Notes: generated from the letters alone by a model not told the origin. 64,000 nt of DNA from JACJXF01 sp964404825 (GCA_964404825.1 CAYOLQ010000002.1:1-64000), one strand, 5' to 3'; counted from the first letter of the stretch, positions 51,717 to 60,842 are shown. Translations and numbers: made by a program.

Positions 51717-52925
51717 TCAGGCAATCAGGTCTTTGTCTCCAATTTCCAGAAGCTTCTCAGGGTCTACTTTCTCAGGCATAAACCTTTCAAAAGGTATGGT
51801 TTTATCAATCATATACCGGAGGGTAAAATGAGTTTTTGCCTTAACCCCGCCTACTGCTTCGTATAGTGAGATCATCTTTGGATTAAAATCCCCAACCCAG
51901 GAAAGCTCGATTTCCTTGTACTGCGGTTTAAATTTCATTTTTTCATTCATATGCCAGAAAATGCCTGATTCTACGCCGGAATTCTGGAATTTGGGTATTA
52001 CTCCTGCTGCAATAGCGCGTATCCGGTTTATCATTCCGGTTTTTTTGTAATAGATAAACCTGAGCATATTCCAGAGATGGAGTTTGCCGTTTAGTTTTTT
52101 CAGTATCTGATTTGCATCCGGAAACATAATAAAAAATGAAATGGGTTCATCTTTATGATAGGCAAACCATATCATTTCTCCATCCAGGACTGCTTTTGCG
52201 CCATTCAGGATTTCACGCAATAATTCCTTATCCAGAGGGGTGAAGTCGTCTTTTAACGAAGACCAGGCTTTTTCATAAATATAAGATGCATCATCAATCA
52301 GTTTGTCTGCATTCTTCCAGGTGAAGTGCTGAAAATGGAAGTCGGGTTTTTTTCCAATCCATTCGGCAATTTTCCAGAATCGTTCCGGAAATTTTTTAGT
52401 TAGATCGAGGTGAAAACTGTATTGTTTAAAAAATACCTGAAATCCATATTTCAGGAAAAGATCTTTATAGTAGGGGAGATGGTATGGCATTCCAATTCCC
52501 GGATGGGTGAAACCATCCACCAGTAAGCCCCAGTTCGAATCGTTCTCACCGAAATTAACCGGAGCATCCATAGCTTTCATACCCTTCCTTTCAAGCCATT
52601 CGCGGGCAGTGTCGAAAAGGAGGTTGGCAGAAGCCTGATTGTTGATGCATTCAAAAAAACCTGCTCCACCGGTAAGAACTTTTTCTGCTTTGGCCTTTTT
52701 CAGGTTATAAAAAGCTGCGATACGCCCGACAGGTCTGCCGTCCTTATCTTTCAGAATCCATCGGCAAGCTTCTCCATCAACGAAACTGCGGTTTTTTTGC
52801 GGGTTGAATATTCGTTTAATGTCGTTATCGGGCAAACAGACCCAATAAGGGTCGTTTTTGTACAGAATTCTCGGTACATCGAGAAATTGCTTTTCTGTTT
52901 TTTTTGAGGATACTTCCAGGATCAT
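51717..52925 (-). CDS. GNAT-like acyltransferase superfamily protein
   Basis: A 402-residue protein of a conserved family (YghO-like) often annotated as hypothetical or GNAT. The N-terminal part reads FLDVPRILYKNDPYWVCLPD. The acceptor-like middle has RWILKDKDGRPVGRIAAFYN. Conserved APVNFGENDSNWGLLVDGF is followed by the C-terminal EIELSWVGDFNPKMISLYEAVGGVKAKTH, which resembles the last GNAT strands. The substrate is unknown. Its ATG overlaps the stop of the PIN toxin gene by 4 bases, so it is in the same operon as a toxin-antitoxin pair. Confidence 0.72.
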   Translation of the reverse strand: MILEVSSKKTEKQFLDVPRILYKNDPYWVCLPDNDIKRIFNPQKNRSFVDGEACRWILKDKDGRPVGRIAAFYNLKKAKAEKVLTGGAGFFECINNQASANLLFDTAREWLERKGMKAMDAPVNFGENDSNWGLLVDGFTHPGIGMPYHLPYYKDLFLKYGFQVFFKQYSFHLDLTKKFPERFWKIAEWIGKKPDFHFQHFTWKNADKLIDDASYIYEKAWSSLKDDFTPLDKELLREILNGAKAVLDGEMIWFAYHKDEPISFFIMFPDANQILKKLNGKLHLWNMLRFIYYKKTGMINRIRAIAAGVIPKFQNSGVESGIFWHMNEKMKFKPQYKEIELSWVGDFNPKMISLYEAVGGVKAKTHFTLRYMIDKTIPFERFMPEKVDPEKLLEIGDKDLIA

Positions 52926-53344
52926 TTTCTTAGAATTATATCAAATTCTTTGAGAGTAATGATTTTAGTATTTCCATATTTTTTTATAGCGAGGACATCT
53001 TTATCCCCTGTAACAAGAAAATCAGCTTTGCTTTGATCCGCAAGTTCAAGTAAAAAATTATCTTTTGGATCACGGCAAATACTTATTGAATTATCTATTT
53101 GATAAACCTGACCGATCAAATAAATAAATTTAATCAAATCATTGAGGTTAGATTTTGTAAAGTATTTATTAAATTTTGGTCTGTCAGCAACGATCTTTAA
53201 TTCCTGAATAATCTGATGTGCAAAAACTAACTCAATACGATTAGAAACTATCAAAAATTTGAGGTTTTTCAATTGTTTGCCAATCAAAAAACTGATAAAT
53301 AGATTAGTATCTATAATTACCCTAAATTTTTTGCTTTTTGGCAT
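52922..53344 (-). CDS. PIN-domain toxin (putative ribonuclease)
   Basis: A 140-residue PIN protein of the 'putative toxin-antitoxin system toxin component' family. The metal-binding acidic residues are visible: VIIDTNLFIS (first Asp), the central HQIIQELKIV (Glu), CRDPKDNFLLELA (Asp) and VTGDKD (Asp). It is expected to cleave RNA. ATG 53344 gives the usual MPKxKKFRVIIDTN start. ATG 53374 (ten residues longer, AGGA further upstream) is possible. It overlaps the antitoxin gene by 23 bases and the downstream GNAT-like gene by 4. Confidence 0.85.
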   Translation of the reverse strand: MPKSKKFRVIIDTNLFISFLIGKQLKNLKFLIVSNRIELVFAHQIIQELKIVADRPKFNKYFTKSNLNDLIKFIYLIGQVYQIDNSISICRDPKDNFLLELADQSKADFLVTGDKDVLAIKKYGNTKIITLKEFDIILRK

Positions 53345-53558
53345 AAATTTCAGTTCGTGCCTCTTCGACTTCATGATTTATCTCTTCCTGAGTAATATCT
53401 TCAGCAGAAAAAGAGTTTAGAATACGGGTTAGTCTTTTATCAACAGCCTCTTTTGCTAATTCATTGCTTAATTTAGCCTTGTCTTTTTTGGGAAGCTGCC
53501 TGACTAAATCAAGAACCTGGTTATATGTCAGATTTATTTTATAAGATGAGTTTTCCAT
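53322..53558 (-). CDS. antitoxin partner of the PIN toxin
   Basis: A 78-residue charged, helical protein (LTYNQVLDLVRQLPKKDKAKLSNELAKE, then an acidic segment DITQEEINHEVEEARTEIY) of the size and layout of antitoxins preceding PIN toxins in Bacteroidota. The N-terminal half likely forms the DNA-binding/dimer part and the C-terminal acidic helix the toxin clamp; this is inferred. It lies directly upstream of the toxin gene, overlapping it. Confidence 0.75.
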   Translation of the reverse strand: MENSSYKINLTYNQVLDLVRQLPKKDKAKLSNELAKEAVDKRLTRILNSFSAEDITQEEINHEVEEARTEIYAKKQKI

Positions 53559-53675
53559 ATCACACTAATTTAATTTACATTACAAAAAAGTGTTGAAGAA
53601 AGGCAATCATACTACAAATATACCAGAAATCATCGTGAATTTATCATCTTGAAGGTCTTTCTGGAATTATAAGCC

Positions 53676-55154
53676 CTACCCAAGCCTAAACCAATCATTC
53701 ACAATCGCATCCTGATCGCATGACATTTCTTCTGATTTATGAATGTATTCATTCCGGTTCAATAAATATAAATATTCTTTTTCATGTGTGTTGATATTTG
53801 CAATTATTTCTTCAATAGCATGCAGAAACAGTCTTACTTCCTCATCGGTCATGGTAGGGTGTAATGACCATCTAACCCAACCCGGTTTTTCAGAAAGATC
53901 GCCATGATTGATTTTGTCGGTTATTGCTTTGGATTTCTCGTAGCTTACCTCCAGAAGGTAATGCCCGTATGTTCCGGCGCAGGCGCATCCTCCCCTTACC
54001 TGAATTCCGTATAAATCGTTCAGAAGTTTAACAATCAGGTTAAAATGAATTTTTTCGTGGTAAAAGGATATGATCCCCAGCCGGTCTTCATCATGGTCTG
54101 CAAGGATTTTTATCCCGGGGATCTTCCTGAGACCGGGAAATGCCAATGCAAGAAGTTCATTTTCCCGCGCATGCATTTTCTCCACCCCCATTTTTTGTTT
54201 AAGTTCAATGGCAAGTGCTGCTTTTATTGCTTCCAGAAATCCCGGAGTGCCACCGTCTTCGCGGGTTTCAATATCATCCACATACTTGTAAGATCCCCAT
54301 GGGTTTGTCCAGTCAACGGTTCCACCTCCCGGGTTATCGGGAACGCTGGAATGGTACATAGACGAATCGAAAATCAACACACCGCAGGAACCCGGCCCGC
54401 CAAGAAATTTGTGCGGTGAGAAAAATACTGCATCAAGCTTCTCCATAGGATCTTCAGGATGCATATTAATGGTTTCGTAAGGTGCTGAGGCTGCAAAATC
54501 AGCGAAGCATAAACCACCGGCCTCATGCATGATTCTGGCCATCTTGTGGATAGGGGTATGAATTCCGGTTACATTGGAACAGGCAGTGAAGCTGCCGATC
54601 TTAAAGGTACTGTCCTTGTACTTCTCCAGCTGAATGCGCAATTCGTCAAGGTCAACACTTAGATCAGGCTTCGGTTTCAGCTGAACAACTTCTGCAATCG
54701 TCTCAAACCATGATGTCTGGTTGGAATGGTGCTCCATATGAGTTACAAAAACCACAGGACGGTTGCCTTTCTTAACACAATCTTTGTGGCTGTTTCCTCC
54801 ACAACCTTTCAGACTTAGAATCCGCTGCAACTTGTTCACCAATGTAGTCATGCCAAATCCGGAGGTTATGATCACATCCTGAGGACCGGCATTTACATGT
54901 TTTTTTATATATTTATGGGCATAATGATAGCTTTTTGTCATCAATGAGCCCGTTGTATTGGTTTCAGTATGGGTGTTGGCAACAAAAGGGCCGAATTCTT
55001 CCAGAAGTTTTTTTTCAATCGGGTGATGTAACCTCCCGCTGGCAATCCAGTCAGCATAAAGAATTTTCTTTCTGCCATACGGAGAATCAAATTCAGCATC
55101 TATACCAACGATTTCTTTCCTGAATTTGTTGAAATACTTCTCGAGTTCGGTCAT
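53676..55154 (-). CDS. class V aminotransferase (cysteine-desulfurase-like PLP enzyme)
   Basis: A 492-residue PLP-dependent enzyme of fold type I. It has YADWIASGRLHHPIE near the N-terminus, VFVTHMEHHSNQTSWFE, the PLP aspartate in CFADFAASAPY, the Schiff-base lysine in FFSPHKFLGGPGSCGV, and the cysteine loop RGGCACAGTYGHYLL. The cysteine could serve desulfuration, but the loop differs from IscS/SufS. Family members are annotated 'aminotransferase class V'; the substrate is not known. It is a single gene with no Fe-S assembly genes nearby. Confidence 0.85.
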   Translation of the reverse strand: MTELEKYFNKFRKEIVGIDAEFDSPYGRKKILYADWIASGRLHHPIEKKLLEEFGPFVANTHTETNTTGSLMTKSYHYAHKYIKKHVNAGPQDVIITSGFGMTTLVNKLQRILSLKGCGGNSHKDCVKKGNRPVVFVTHMEHHSNQTSWFETIAEVVQLKPKPDLSVDLDELRIQLEKYKDSTFKIGSFTACSNVTGIHTPIHKMARIMHEAGGLCFADFAASAPYETINMHPEDPMEKLDAVFFSPHKFLGGPGSCGVLIFDSSMYHSSVPDNPGGGTVDWTNPWGSYKYVDDIETREDGGTPGFLEAIKAALAIELKQKMGVEKMHARENELLALAFPGLRKIPGIKILADHDEDRLGIISFYHEKIHFNLIVKLLNDLYGIQVRGGCACAGTYGHYLLEVSYEKSKAITDKINHGDLSEKPGWVRWSLHPTMTDEEVRLFLHAIEEIIANINTHEKEYLYLLNRNEYIHKSEEMSCDQDAIVNDWFRLG

Positions 55155-55292
55155 TTAGATCGGTTGATTAATAAATCATGACGATGAAACAGCAGATTAT
55201 GATCATTTGTATGGAACAGAATACCTGAGTTTTACACAACCATAAGGAACTATAAAACTTTAAACCCTCAGGGCTAAAAATAAACCTGATTC

Positions 55293-56042
55293 TTAATTCC
55301 TGCTCGATAATTTGGATAAAAGCCGAAGCATCTCCAGGTAAAGCCAGATCAAAGTAACCATCAATCCAAATGAGGCATACCATTCCATATATTTCGGGGC
55401 TCCCTGCTGGGCTCCTTTTTCAATAAAATCAAAGTCGAGAACGAGGTTCAGCGAAGCTACAACTACAATAACCACACTGATTATAATTCCAACAGGTCCG
55501 TTACTGTGCATAAATCCAATGTTTACGCCAAACATCCCGAGAACAAATGAAAGCAGATATGCTATGGCAATCCCTCCTGTAGCAGCAAGAACACCAAGTC
55601 GGAAGTTTTCTGTAACTTTTATCAGTCCTGACTTATAAGCAAAAAGTAAGGCAAATAATGTTCCGAACGTCAGTGCAACAGCTTGTAGCACAATTCCGGG
55701 AAAACTGGCATTAAACATTGCCGAAACACCTCCAAGAAATAATCCCTGAAGAATAGCATACAAGGGAGCTGTGTAAGGGGCCCAGGTTTTTTTGAAAACA
55801 GTTATAAGGGCAGTTATCAGGCCTCCTATTGCGCCTCCAATCATGAAGATCATTAGTGAAGTACTCTGTTCAGCCATCAGTTTCCATGTATAGGATGCTC
55901 CGAGAACTACAAGGGCAACCAGCAAAAATGACTTATTGACAGTTCCCTGTATTGTCATGGATGATTCAGCCTGTCTGGCAAAATCAGCTCCTTTGAAAGT
56001 ATTGTCTCCCAGAACAGGATTCGAAGAACGGGTTATGTTCAT
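55293..56042 (-). CDS. Bax inhibitor-1/YccA family membrane protein
   Basis: A 249-residue protein with seven TM helices of the BI-1-like (YetJ/YccA) superfamily. It begins MNITRSSNPVLGDNTF, typical of the bacterial 'Bax inhibitor-1/YccA' subgroup, and contains the late conserved LNLVLDFDFIEKGAQQGAPKYMEWYASFGLMVTL split over two helices with the family Asp residues. Homologues act as pH-sensitive calcium leak channels. It is monocistronic with a -7 box 20 bases upstream. Confidence 0.9.
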   Translation of the reverse strand: MNITRSSNPVLGDNTFKGADFARQAESSMTIQGTVNKSFLLVALVVLGASYTWKLMAEQSTSLMIFMIGGAIGGLITALITVFKKTWAPYTAPLYAILQGLFLGGVSAMFNASFPGIVLQAVALTFGTLFALLFAYKSGLIKVTENFRLGVLAATGGIAIAYLLSFVLGMFGVNIGFMHSNGPVGIIISVVIVVVASLNLVLDFDFIEKGAQQGAPKYMEWYASFGLMVTLIWLYLEMLRLLSKLSSRN

Positions 56043-56061
56043 TTTTTATAAATTTAAAGTT

Positions 56062-56069
56062 CAAAGATA
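56062..56069 (-). promoter_or_regulatory. -7 promoter element of the BI-1 gene
   Basis: TATCTTTG on the minus strand matches TAnnTTTG, 20 bases before the ATG. Confidence 0.55.
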
Positions 56070-56185
56070 TGTTTTTTTGAATTCCAACGATATTCAAACA
56101 GTATGCCAAAGAAAATGTTTGACCTGATCGGTCCGGATAACTGACAAATTGTATGTAAAGAAGGAGATAATCGTGTTTTAAGTGT

Positions 56186-56193
56186 TATTTTTG
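56186..56193 (+). promoter_or_regulatory. -7 promoter element of the polysaccharide cassette
   Basis: TATTTTTG matches TAnnTTTG, 53 bases before the flippase ATG. Confidence 0.45.
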
Positions 56194-56245
56194 TTTCAGG
56201 CTTGTATTAAGTCCAGAAAAAAATAGTATTCCGGATTTTCAAATC

Positions 56246-57571
56246 ATGAAAAAAAGAATAAGAGAATTATCAAAGAATGAGTTTGTTGTAAATGTATTTA
56301 CCCTGATGTCAGCGACCACCATCGCACAAATCATAGCCATTCTCATTTACCTTATTCTTGCAAGGGTTTACACAGACTACGAGCACGGAATTTTCGCCCT
56401 GTACATGAGTATAATTGCTGTTACAGGAATTATCTCCACAGGAAAATATGAGTCGGCGGTGATGATGCCAAATGACGACAGAAAAGCTTTTAACATTGTG
56501 GCACTGGGATCCTTTTTATCGTTAGGATTCAGTTTGTTCCTTCTGGCTCTGATAATCCCCTTTCACCATAGTTTTGCGGTTTTACTTGGGGATCCCCTGA
56601 TAGAAAAATGGTTATGGTTTGTGCCTCTGTCAACAATTATGATTGGACTTTTTCAAAACTTATCATACTGGGCAAACAGGAACAAGCGATTTGGCAGCAT
56701 GGCAGTTGCAAACGTTGGCCAGTCTCTTTCCAATTCGGCGGTTAAGGTTTCCACTCCCGGAATTTTTGCAAACGGCGGAGGTTTAATTGTTGGTGCAATA
56801 GTGGGTCAGTTTGCTGGTATAGTTTTATTTATCAGGGATCTGATTCGAAAAGATGCCGGCTTTCTGAAATATATAAGTATTAAAGAAATGAAGGAAATGG
56901 CAAGGGAATATCGTTTCTTTCCAAGGTTTAATATGATTCATAACCTGATAAATAATTTCTCAGCAAACCTCCCTGTTTTTGTTATTGCATCCAAATTCGG
57001 GGCCGCAGAGGCTGGTATTTATTCATTTGGATTTCTGATGGTATACAGACCGGTTAATCTGGTAACCAGCTCATTTACACAAGTTTTCTCGCAACGGGTT
57101 ATAAATAAGTATAATAGTGGAAAGAGTATTTACTCCGATGTTAAGCGACTTGCAATCAAACTATTTCAGTTTGCACTGATTCCTTTTATTTTAGCGGGAT
57201 TTGCCGGTCCGTTTATTTTCACTGTGATTTTTGGGGAATATTGGGCCGAAGCGGGAACGTATATGCAGATTCTCCTTCCATGGATATTTATTGTATTGTT
57301 GTCATCTCCTTTTTCATTTTTGCCAGATATGCTTAAAAGGCAGCAAACCGCTATGTGGCTTGATGTGCTGAAAATTGCCCTTAGGATTCCGGCACTTGCC
57401 ATTGGAGTTTATTACAATAACATATACCTTGCAGTGATTTTGTTTAGTGCCGTAAGTACCCTTTCTGTAGCATACAGTTTCTATTGGTATATTAATCTGG
57501 CGAGGAAGGCTGACAAGAAGAGAAGAGACGAGGTTGTTAAAAATATTGAGTTGCCGATAAGTCTTAATTGA
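56246..57571 (+). CDS. polysaccharide flippase (MATE/Wzx-like)
   Basis: A 441-residue membrane protein with about 12 TM helices of the oligosaccharidyl-lipid flippase/polysaccharide-export group. It would move lipid-linked glycan units across the inner membrane. The N-terminal segment MSATTIAQIIAILIYLILAR and the loop VYTDYEHGIFALYMSI are characteristic. It is the first gene of a three-gene run with a glycosyltransferase and an asparagine-synthase-like gene, 60 bp before the next start. Confidence 0.88.
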   Translation: MKKRIRELSKNEFVVNVFTLMSATTIAQIIAILIYLILARVYTDYEHGIFALYMSIIAVTGIISTGKYESAVMMPNDDRKAFNIVALGSFLSLGFSLFLLALIIPFHHSFAVLLGDPLIEKWLWFVPLSTIMIGLFQNLSYWANRNKRFGSMAVANVGQSLSNSAVKVSTPGIFANGGGLIVGAIVGQFAGIVLFIRDLIRKDAGFLKYISIKEMKEMAREYRFFPRFNMIHNLINNFSANLPVFVIASKFGAAEAGIYSFGFLMVYRPVNLVTSSFTQVFSQRVINKYNSGKSIYSDVKRLAIKLFQFALIPFILAGFAGPFIFTVIFGEYWAEAGTYMQILLPWIFIVLLSSPFSFLPDMLKRQQTAMWLDVLKIALRIPALAIGVYYNNIYLAVILFSAVSTLSVAYSFYWYINLARKADKKRRDEVVKNIELPISLN

Positions 57572-57631
57572 AAAAATGAGATTCAGGTACAGCGAAAACT
57601 CATTAACTTGTTATGATATTATGATACTATT

Positions 57632-58837
57632 TTGAAAGAAACTCTTCCATACCGCGTGTTGATAATTCCTTCATGGTATATTCCTGATGGAGGAACATTC
57701 TTTCGTGATCATGCTGAAGCATTAAATAATACCGATTTTGAAGTACATGTTCTGGTTAACCGGACAGTAACATTTACTTCAAATTCCCTTAAAGAGATCG
57801 TTTTTTCGGGGCAAAAATCTGAGTATATCGAAAACGGAGTATTGGTTTACAAACGATCCACCCTGAAATGGCCTAAACTTGAAGAATGGAATCTGAACCG
57901 GTGGATACGAAAATATATTTTGCACTTTGAGAAATACAGACTCAGGCATGGTTTACCTGATATTATGATTGTCCAGAGTTCTATCTGGGCGGGAGCTGTG
58001 GCTGCCAGACTGAAAAAGATATACCGTATTCCATATATCCTTGTTGAACACAGAGGACGATTTACTGAGCACCTGGAACTTTCTGAAGAGTATTTTGAAG
58101 ACTGGTATCTGAACTATTTGAAATCGGCATTTGCCAATGCTGAAAGAATTGTTTGTGTAAGCGAGGCCTTAAAAAATAAGATAAGCAGCATCAGCAATAT
58201 ACCTGCTGCGGATATAAGTATCATTCCGAACCTCATAGATACAGATTTTTTTATTCCTTCGGGAAGGGTTCGTGAACTTCAGCCATTCGTTTTTCTGAGT
58301 GCGGGATTTCTTGATCGCGTAAAGGGATTCGATATACTTCTGGGTGCATTTGCAAAATTTCTTGAGCGCAATGAAGGTGAGTTTTTTCTTAGGATTGCCG
58401 GGCGCGGTAAAGATCAGAAGTTACTCAGGAAATATGCTGCAGATCTGGGAATTTCAGACAGGGTAACTTTTATAGGTAAGGTAAGCCGGGAGAGGATTCG
58501 TGACGAAATGCAGCGCTCAAATGTATTTGTACTTCCAAGTCGTTTCGAATCATTTGGAGTTGTGCTTATAGAAGCCTTGGCTACTGCATGCCCCATAATT
58601 GCAACCCGTTCAGGCGGACCATCCTCAATTGTAAGCGACAGCAATGGCTTTTTGGTAGATGTTGAAAATGAGGATGAATTATCCAATGCGATGGAAAGAA
58701 TTTATTTATGCTATCCGAATTTTAATCCCGAAGTAATTCGTAACGAAGCTGTTGATAAATATAGTCGTGAAGTTGTTTGTGAGAAGTACCGAAATTTAAT
58801 CCGCGAAACTTTACATGAATACACTATTATTGCTTGA
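57632..58837 (+). CDS. glycosyltransferase family 4 protein
   Basis: A 401-residue GT-B enzyme. The N-terminal acceptor domain starts LIIPSWYIPDGGTFFRDHAEAL. The C-terminal GT4 donor domain has GFLDRVKGFDILLGAF, then FIGKVSRERIRDEMQRSNVF and the E-x7-E-like motif SRFESFGVVLIEALA. The sugar transferred is unknown. Only a TTG at 57632 gives the proper start. Its end overlaps the next gene by 23 bases. Confidence 0.88.
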   Translation: MKETLPYRVLIIPSWYIPDGGTFFRDHAEALNNTDFEVHVLVNRTVTFTSNSLKEIVFSGQKSEYIENGVLVYKRSTLKWPKLEEWNLNRWIRKYILHFEKYRLRHGLPDIMIVQSSIWAGAVAARLKKIYRIPYILVEHRGRFTEHLELSEEYFEDWYLNYLKSAFANAERIVCVSEALKNKISSISNIPAADISIIPNLIDTDFFIPSGRVRELQPFVFLSAGFLDRVKGFDILLGAFAKFLERNEGEFFLRIAGRGKDQKLLRKYAADLGISDRVTFIGKVSRERIRDEMQRSNVFVLPSRFESFGVVLIEALATACPIIATRSGGPSSIVSDSNGFLVDVENEDELSNAMERIYLCYPNFNPEVIRNEAVDKYSREVVCEKYRNLIRETLHEYTIIA

Positions 58838-60416
58838 TAATTCCGGGGGCTTTTCCTGGCAGAAATCGGATAAACTCTATGTTAAGGGTTATGTTTTCGA
58901 CAGAAACGGTCGTTACTATGAAGCAGCTGCGCTATTAGAGTATTTTTCAGGCGTTAACTCGTTTGCGGATTTTAATGAAAGAGTAAGTTTTGCAAATGGG
59001 TGTTTTAGTGTGGTTTTTTTGAGTGGGGAAGAGCTGTATGCCGCATGCGACTCTATAAGGGCCTTCCCATTGTTTTATAAAAGGTATAAAGGAGAATGGA
59101 TTGTGTCGGATGATCCCCACAGGCTTTTAAAGGATTATGGTAAACAGGAAATAAATCAGAAAGCATGGCAGGAATTTCTTGCCACCGGTTACGTTACCGG
59201 GGATGAAACCCTGATAAATGGTATATCTCAAATTCAGGCTGGTGAACTGGTGTATTTTAAAAAGGATGATTTAAAAAAGCAATTCTATTATACATACCGG
59301 TGCCGTCTTACAAAAAATTTTGATTACGACGAACTCCGGAATCTTGGTATTGATAAGATTAATATGGCGTTTAAACGCTTTGTTGACAGCCTGGAAGGGA
59401 GAACTGTTATTGTTCCCCTGAGCGGTGGCTTCGACAGCCGTTTGATTGCCGTTATGCTAAAGAAATCCGGCTATACAAATGTTGTGTGCATAACATACGG
59501 CCGGCCCGGAAATCCCGAAATAAAAATATCAGAAAAAGTATCAGAAATATTAGGATACAAGTGGATTTGTGTGGATTATACTGAAGATCTAATCAGAGAT
59601 TATATTCACGATGCATATTTCAAAGATTATTATCCCTATGCATCAAAGCTTTCGTCAATGTTTTTTTTGCAGGAGTATTTTGCTATACGTTACCTTAAGG
59701 AAAACAAGTATATTCCGGAGGATAGCATTTTTGCTCCCGGGCATTCGGGTGACTTTCTGGGTGGAAGTCAGCTGAGCAAACATGGAAATCTGTTGGAGAG
59801 GGAATCAGTTAAAGACATTGCTGAAAGGCTGTTTTATATTAAGTATAATTATGTAAGGCCAACAGGAAATACGAAGGAGGAAATGCTTGATCGGATTGAA
59901 AAGAATCTGGAGGAGAAATATACAGGCGAGCCGGTGTTGGCATACACCATTCAGGAAGACTGGGATTTTAAGGAGAAACTCTCCAAATTTAACGCGAATT
60001 CACTCAACCTTTATACATTCTTCGGATATGGTTTCCGCTTGCCTTTCTGGGATAAAGAACTTGTTGAGTTCTTCAGAATACTTCCCCTGCATATGAAGAT
60101 TAATAAGTTTTTATATGACGATATTCTTACAAATGAATTCTTTGAATCTGAAGGGGTGAATTTTAAAGAGGAGCTTCAGGTAACTGAACAAATAATGAAA
60201 AGACAAAGGTTTAAAAACCGGATTAAATATTTTCTGCCACAGGTTGTACTCAGGATGTTTCTTACAAAGCTTGACAATCTTTTTTATAATGAGATAACAA
60301 AGGAACTGATAAACGACATGGAGCAGAAAGGGAAGAAGCTGAGGATTTACAATAATTCCTTTAATTCAGTGATTATTCAATGGTATCTCGAAGAGCTGAG
60401 AAAGGATTTCCGGTAA
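58815..60416 (+). CDS. asparagine-synthase-like protein lacking the glutaminase nucleophile
   Basis: A 533-residue protein with asparagine-synthetase B architecture. A degenerate N-terminal class II amidotransferase-like domain (about 1-150) begins MNTLLLLD with no Cys at position 2. The C-terminal synthetase domain has the PPi loop VPLSGGFDSR and GHSGDFLGGS where AsnB has GEGSDE. It could amidate or adenylate a glycan or carboxylate using free ammonia or another nucleophile. It overlaps the GT4 gene by 23 bases, so it belongs to the same surface-glycan cassette. No other asparagine pathway gene is near. Confidence 0.82.
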   Translation: MNTLLLLDNSGGFSWQKSDKLYVKGYVFDRNGRYYEAAALLEYFSGVNSFADFNERVSFANGCFSVVFLSGEELYAACDSIRAFPLFYKRYKGEWIVSDDPHRLLKDYGKQEINQKAWQEFLATGYVTGDETLINGISQIQAGELVYFKKDDLKKQFYYTYRCRLTKNFDYDELRNLGIDKINMAFKRFVDSLEGRTVIVPLSGGFDSRLIAVMLKKSGYTNVVCITYGRPGNPEIKISEKVSEILGYKWICVDYTEDLIRDYIHDAYFKDYYPYASKLSSMFFLQEYFAIRYLKENKYIPEDSIFAPGHSGDFLGGSQLSKHGNLLERESVKDIAERLFYIKYNYVRPTGNTKEEMLDRIEKNLEEKYTGEPVLAYTIQEDWDFKEKLSKFNANSLNLYTFFGYGFRLPFWDKELVEFFRILPLHMKINKFLYDDILTNEFFESEGVNFKEELQVTEQIMKRQRFKNRIKYFLPQVVLRMFLTKLDNLFYNEITKELINDMEQKGKKLRIYNNSFNSVIIQWYLEELRKDFR

Positions 60417-60568
60417 GCTTTTGAAATAGAATGTTTTAGACTATTTTTTCTGAAATGCATATCCGCTATTTTGTTTATAAAGACTATGAAGCCTGGAATT
60501 ATTTGGACTAATGTGTTTGTCAGACAAGAATATTTTCCATGGATTTAAAAATACTTTAAAAAAATTTC

Positions 60569-60576
60569 TAAATTTG
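60569..60576 (+). promoter_or_regulatory. -7 promoter element of tRNA-His
   Basis: TAAATTTG matches TAnnTTTG, about 72 bases before the tRNA 5' end. An inverted repeat ACCTTCC...GGAAGGT (60615-60642) lies between them. Confidence 0.45.
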
Positions 60577-60648
60577 CAGTCCCAAAATCATGTATGTTTT
60601 GCAGATTTTGGTAAACCTTCCTTCGCTAAAGCTATGGAAGGTAAAGAT

Positions 60649-60723
60649 GGTGGGAGTAGTTCAGCTGGTTAGAACGTCGGATTGTGGTTCCGAAGGTCGT
60701 GGGTTCGAACCCCATCTTCCACC
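60649..60723 (+). tRNA. tRNA-His (anticodon GTG)
   Basis: A full cloverleaf can be drawn. The acceptor stem GTGGGAG/CTTCCAC is preceded by G-1 that pairs with discriminator C73, a hallmark of tRNA-His. The D-arm is AGTTCAGCTGGTTAGAACG. The anticodon stem is TCGGA/TCCGA around loop TTGTGGT, with GTG at 60684-60686. The T-arm is GTGGG-TTCGAAC-CCCAT. CCA is not encoded. It is intact although an integrase gene follows it. Confidence 0.96.
60684..60723 (+). other. Candidate attachment site (3' half of tRNA-His)
   Basis: The anticodon-to-3'-end half of the tRNA is the usual target of tyrosine recombinases, and an integrase gene starts 120 bp downstream. No second copy of this sequence is seen to the end of the window, so the far junction, if any, lies beyond 64 kb. 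Confidence 0.35.
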
Positions 60724-60728
60724 CCGAA

Positions 60729-60775
60729 AAACTCCAAGTAACTGTTAAACAGGAGCTTGGAGTTTCGTTTTTTTT
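60729..60775 (+). terminator. Rho-independent terminator of tRNA-His
   Basis: A 10-bp perfect stem AAACTCCAAG / CTTGGAGTTT with a 17-base loop, followed by CG and eight T residues. It lies 6 bases after the tRNA 3' end. Confidence 0.85.
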
Positions 60776-60777
60776 AC

Positions 60778-60798
60778 CTGCGCCAAAAATTGGCGCAG
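60778..60798. promoter_or_regulatory. Inverted repeat CTGCGCCAA-aaa-TTGGCGCAG before the integrase
   Basis: A 9-bp perfect inverted repeat with a 3-base spacer, 45 bp upstream of the integrase ATG. A third TGCGCCA half-site follows at 60801-60807. It may be an operator or an arm-type recombinase/excisionase binding site. Confidence 0.4.
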
Positions 60799-60842
60799 TT
60801 TGCGCCAGATTCGAACTCAAACACCTTCGACCTCTTGAAGAT

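Noticed and set aside
60684..60842. Integrase start inside tRNA-His
   Set aside because: The frame is open but runs through the tRNA, its terminator and the inverted repeat; the integrase-like sequence begins at the ATG at 60843.
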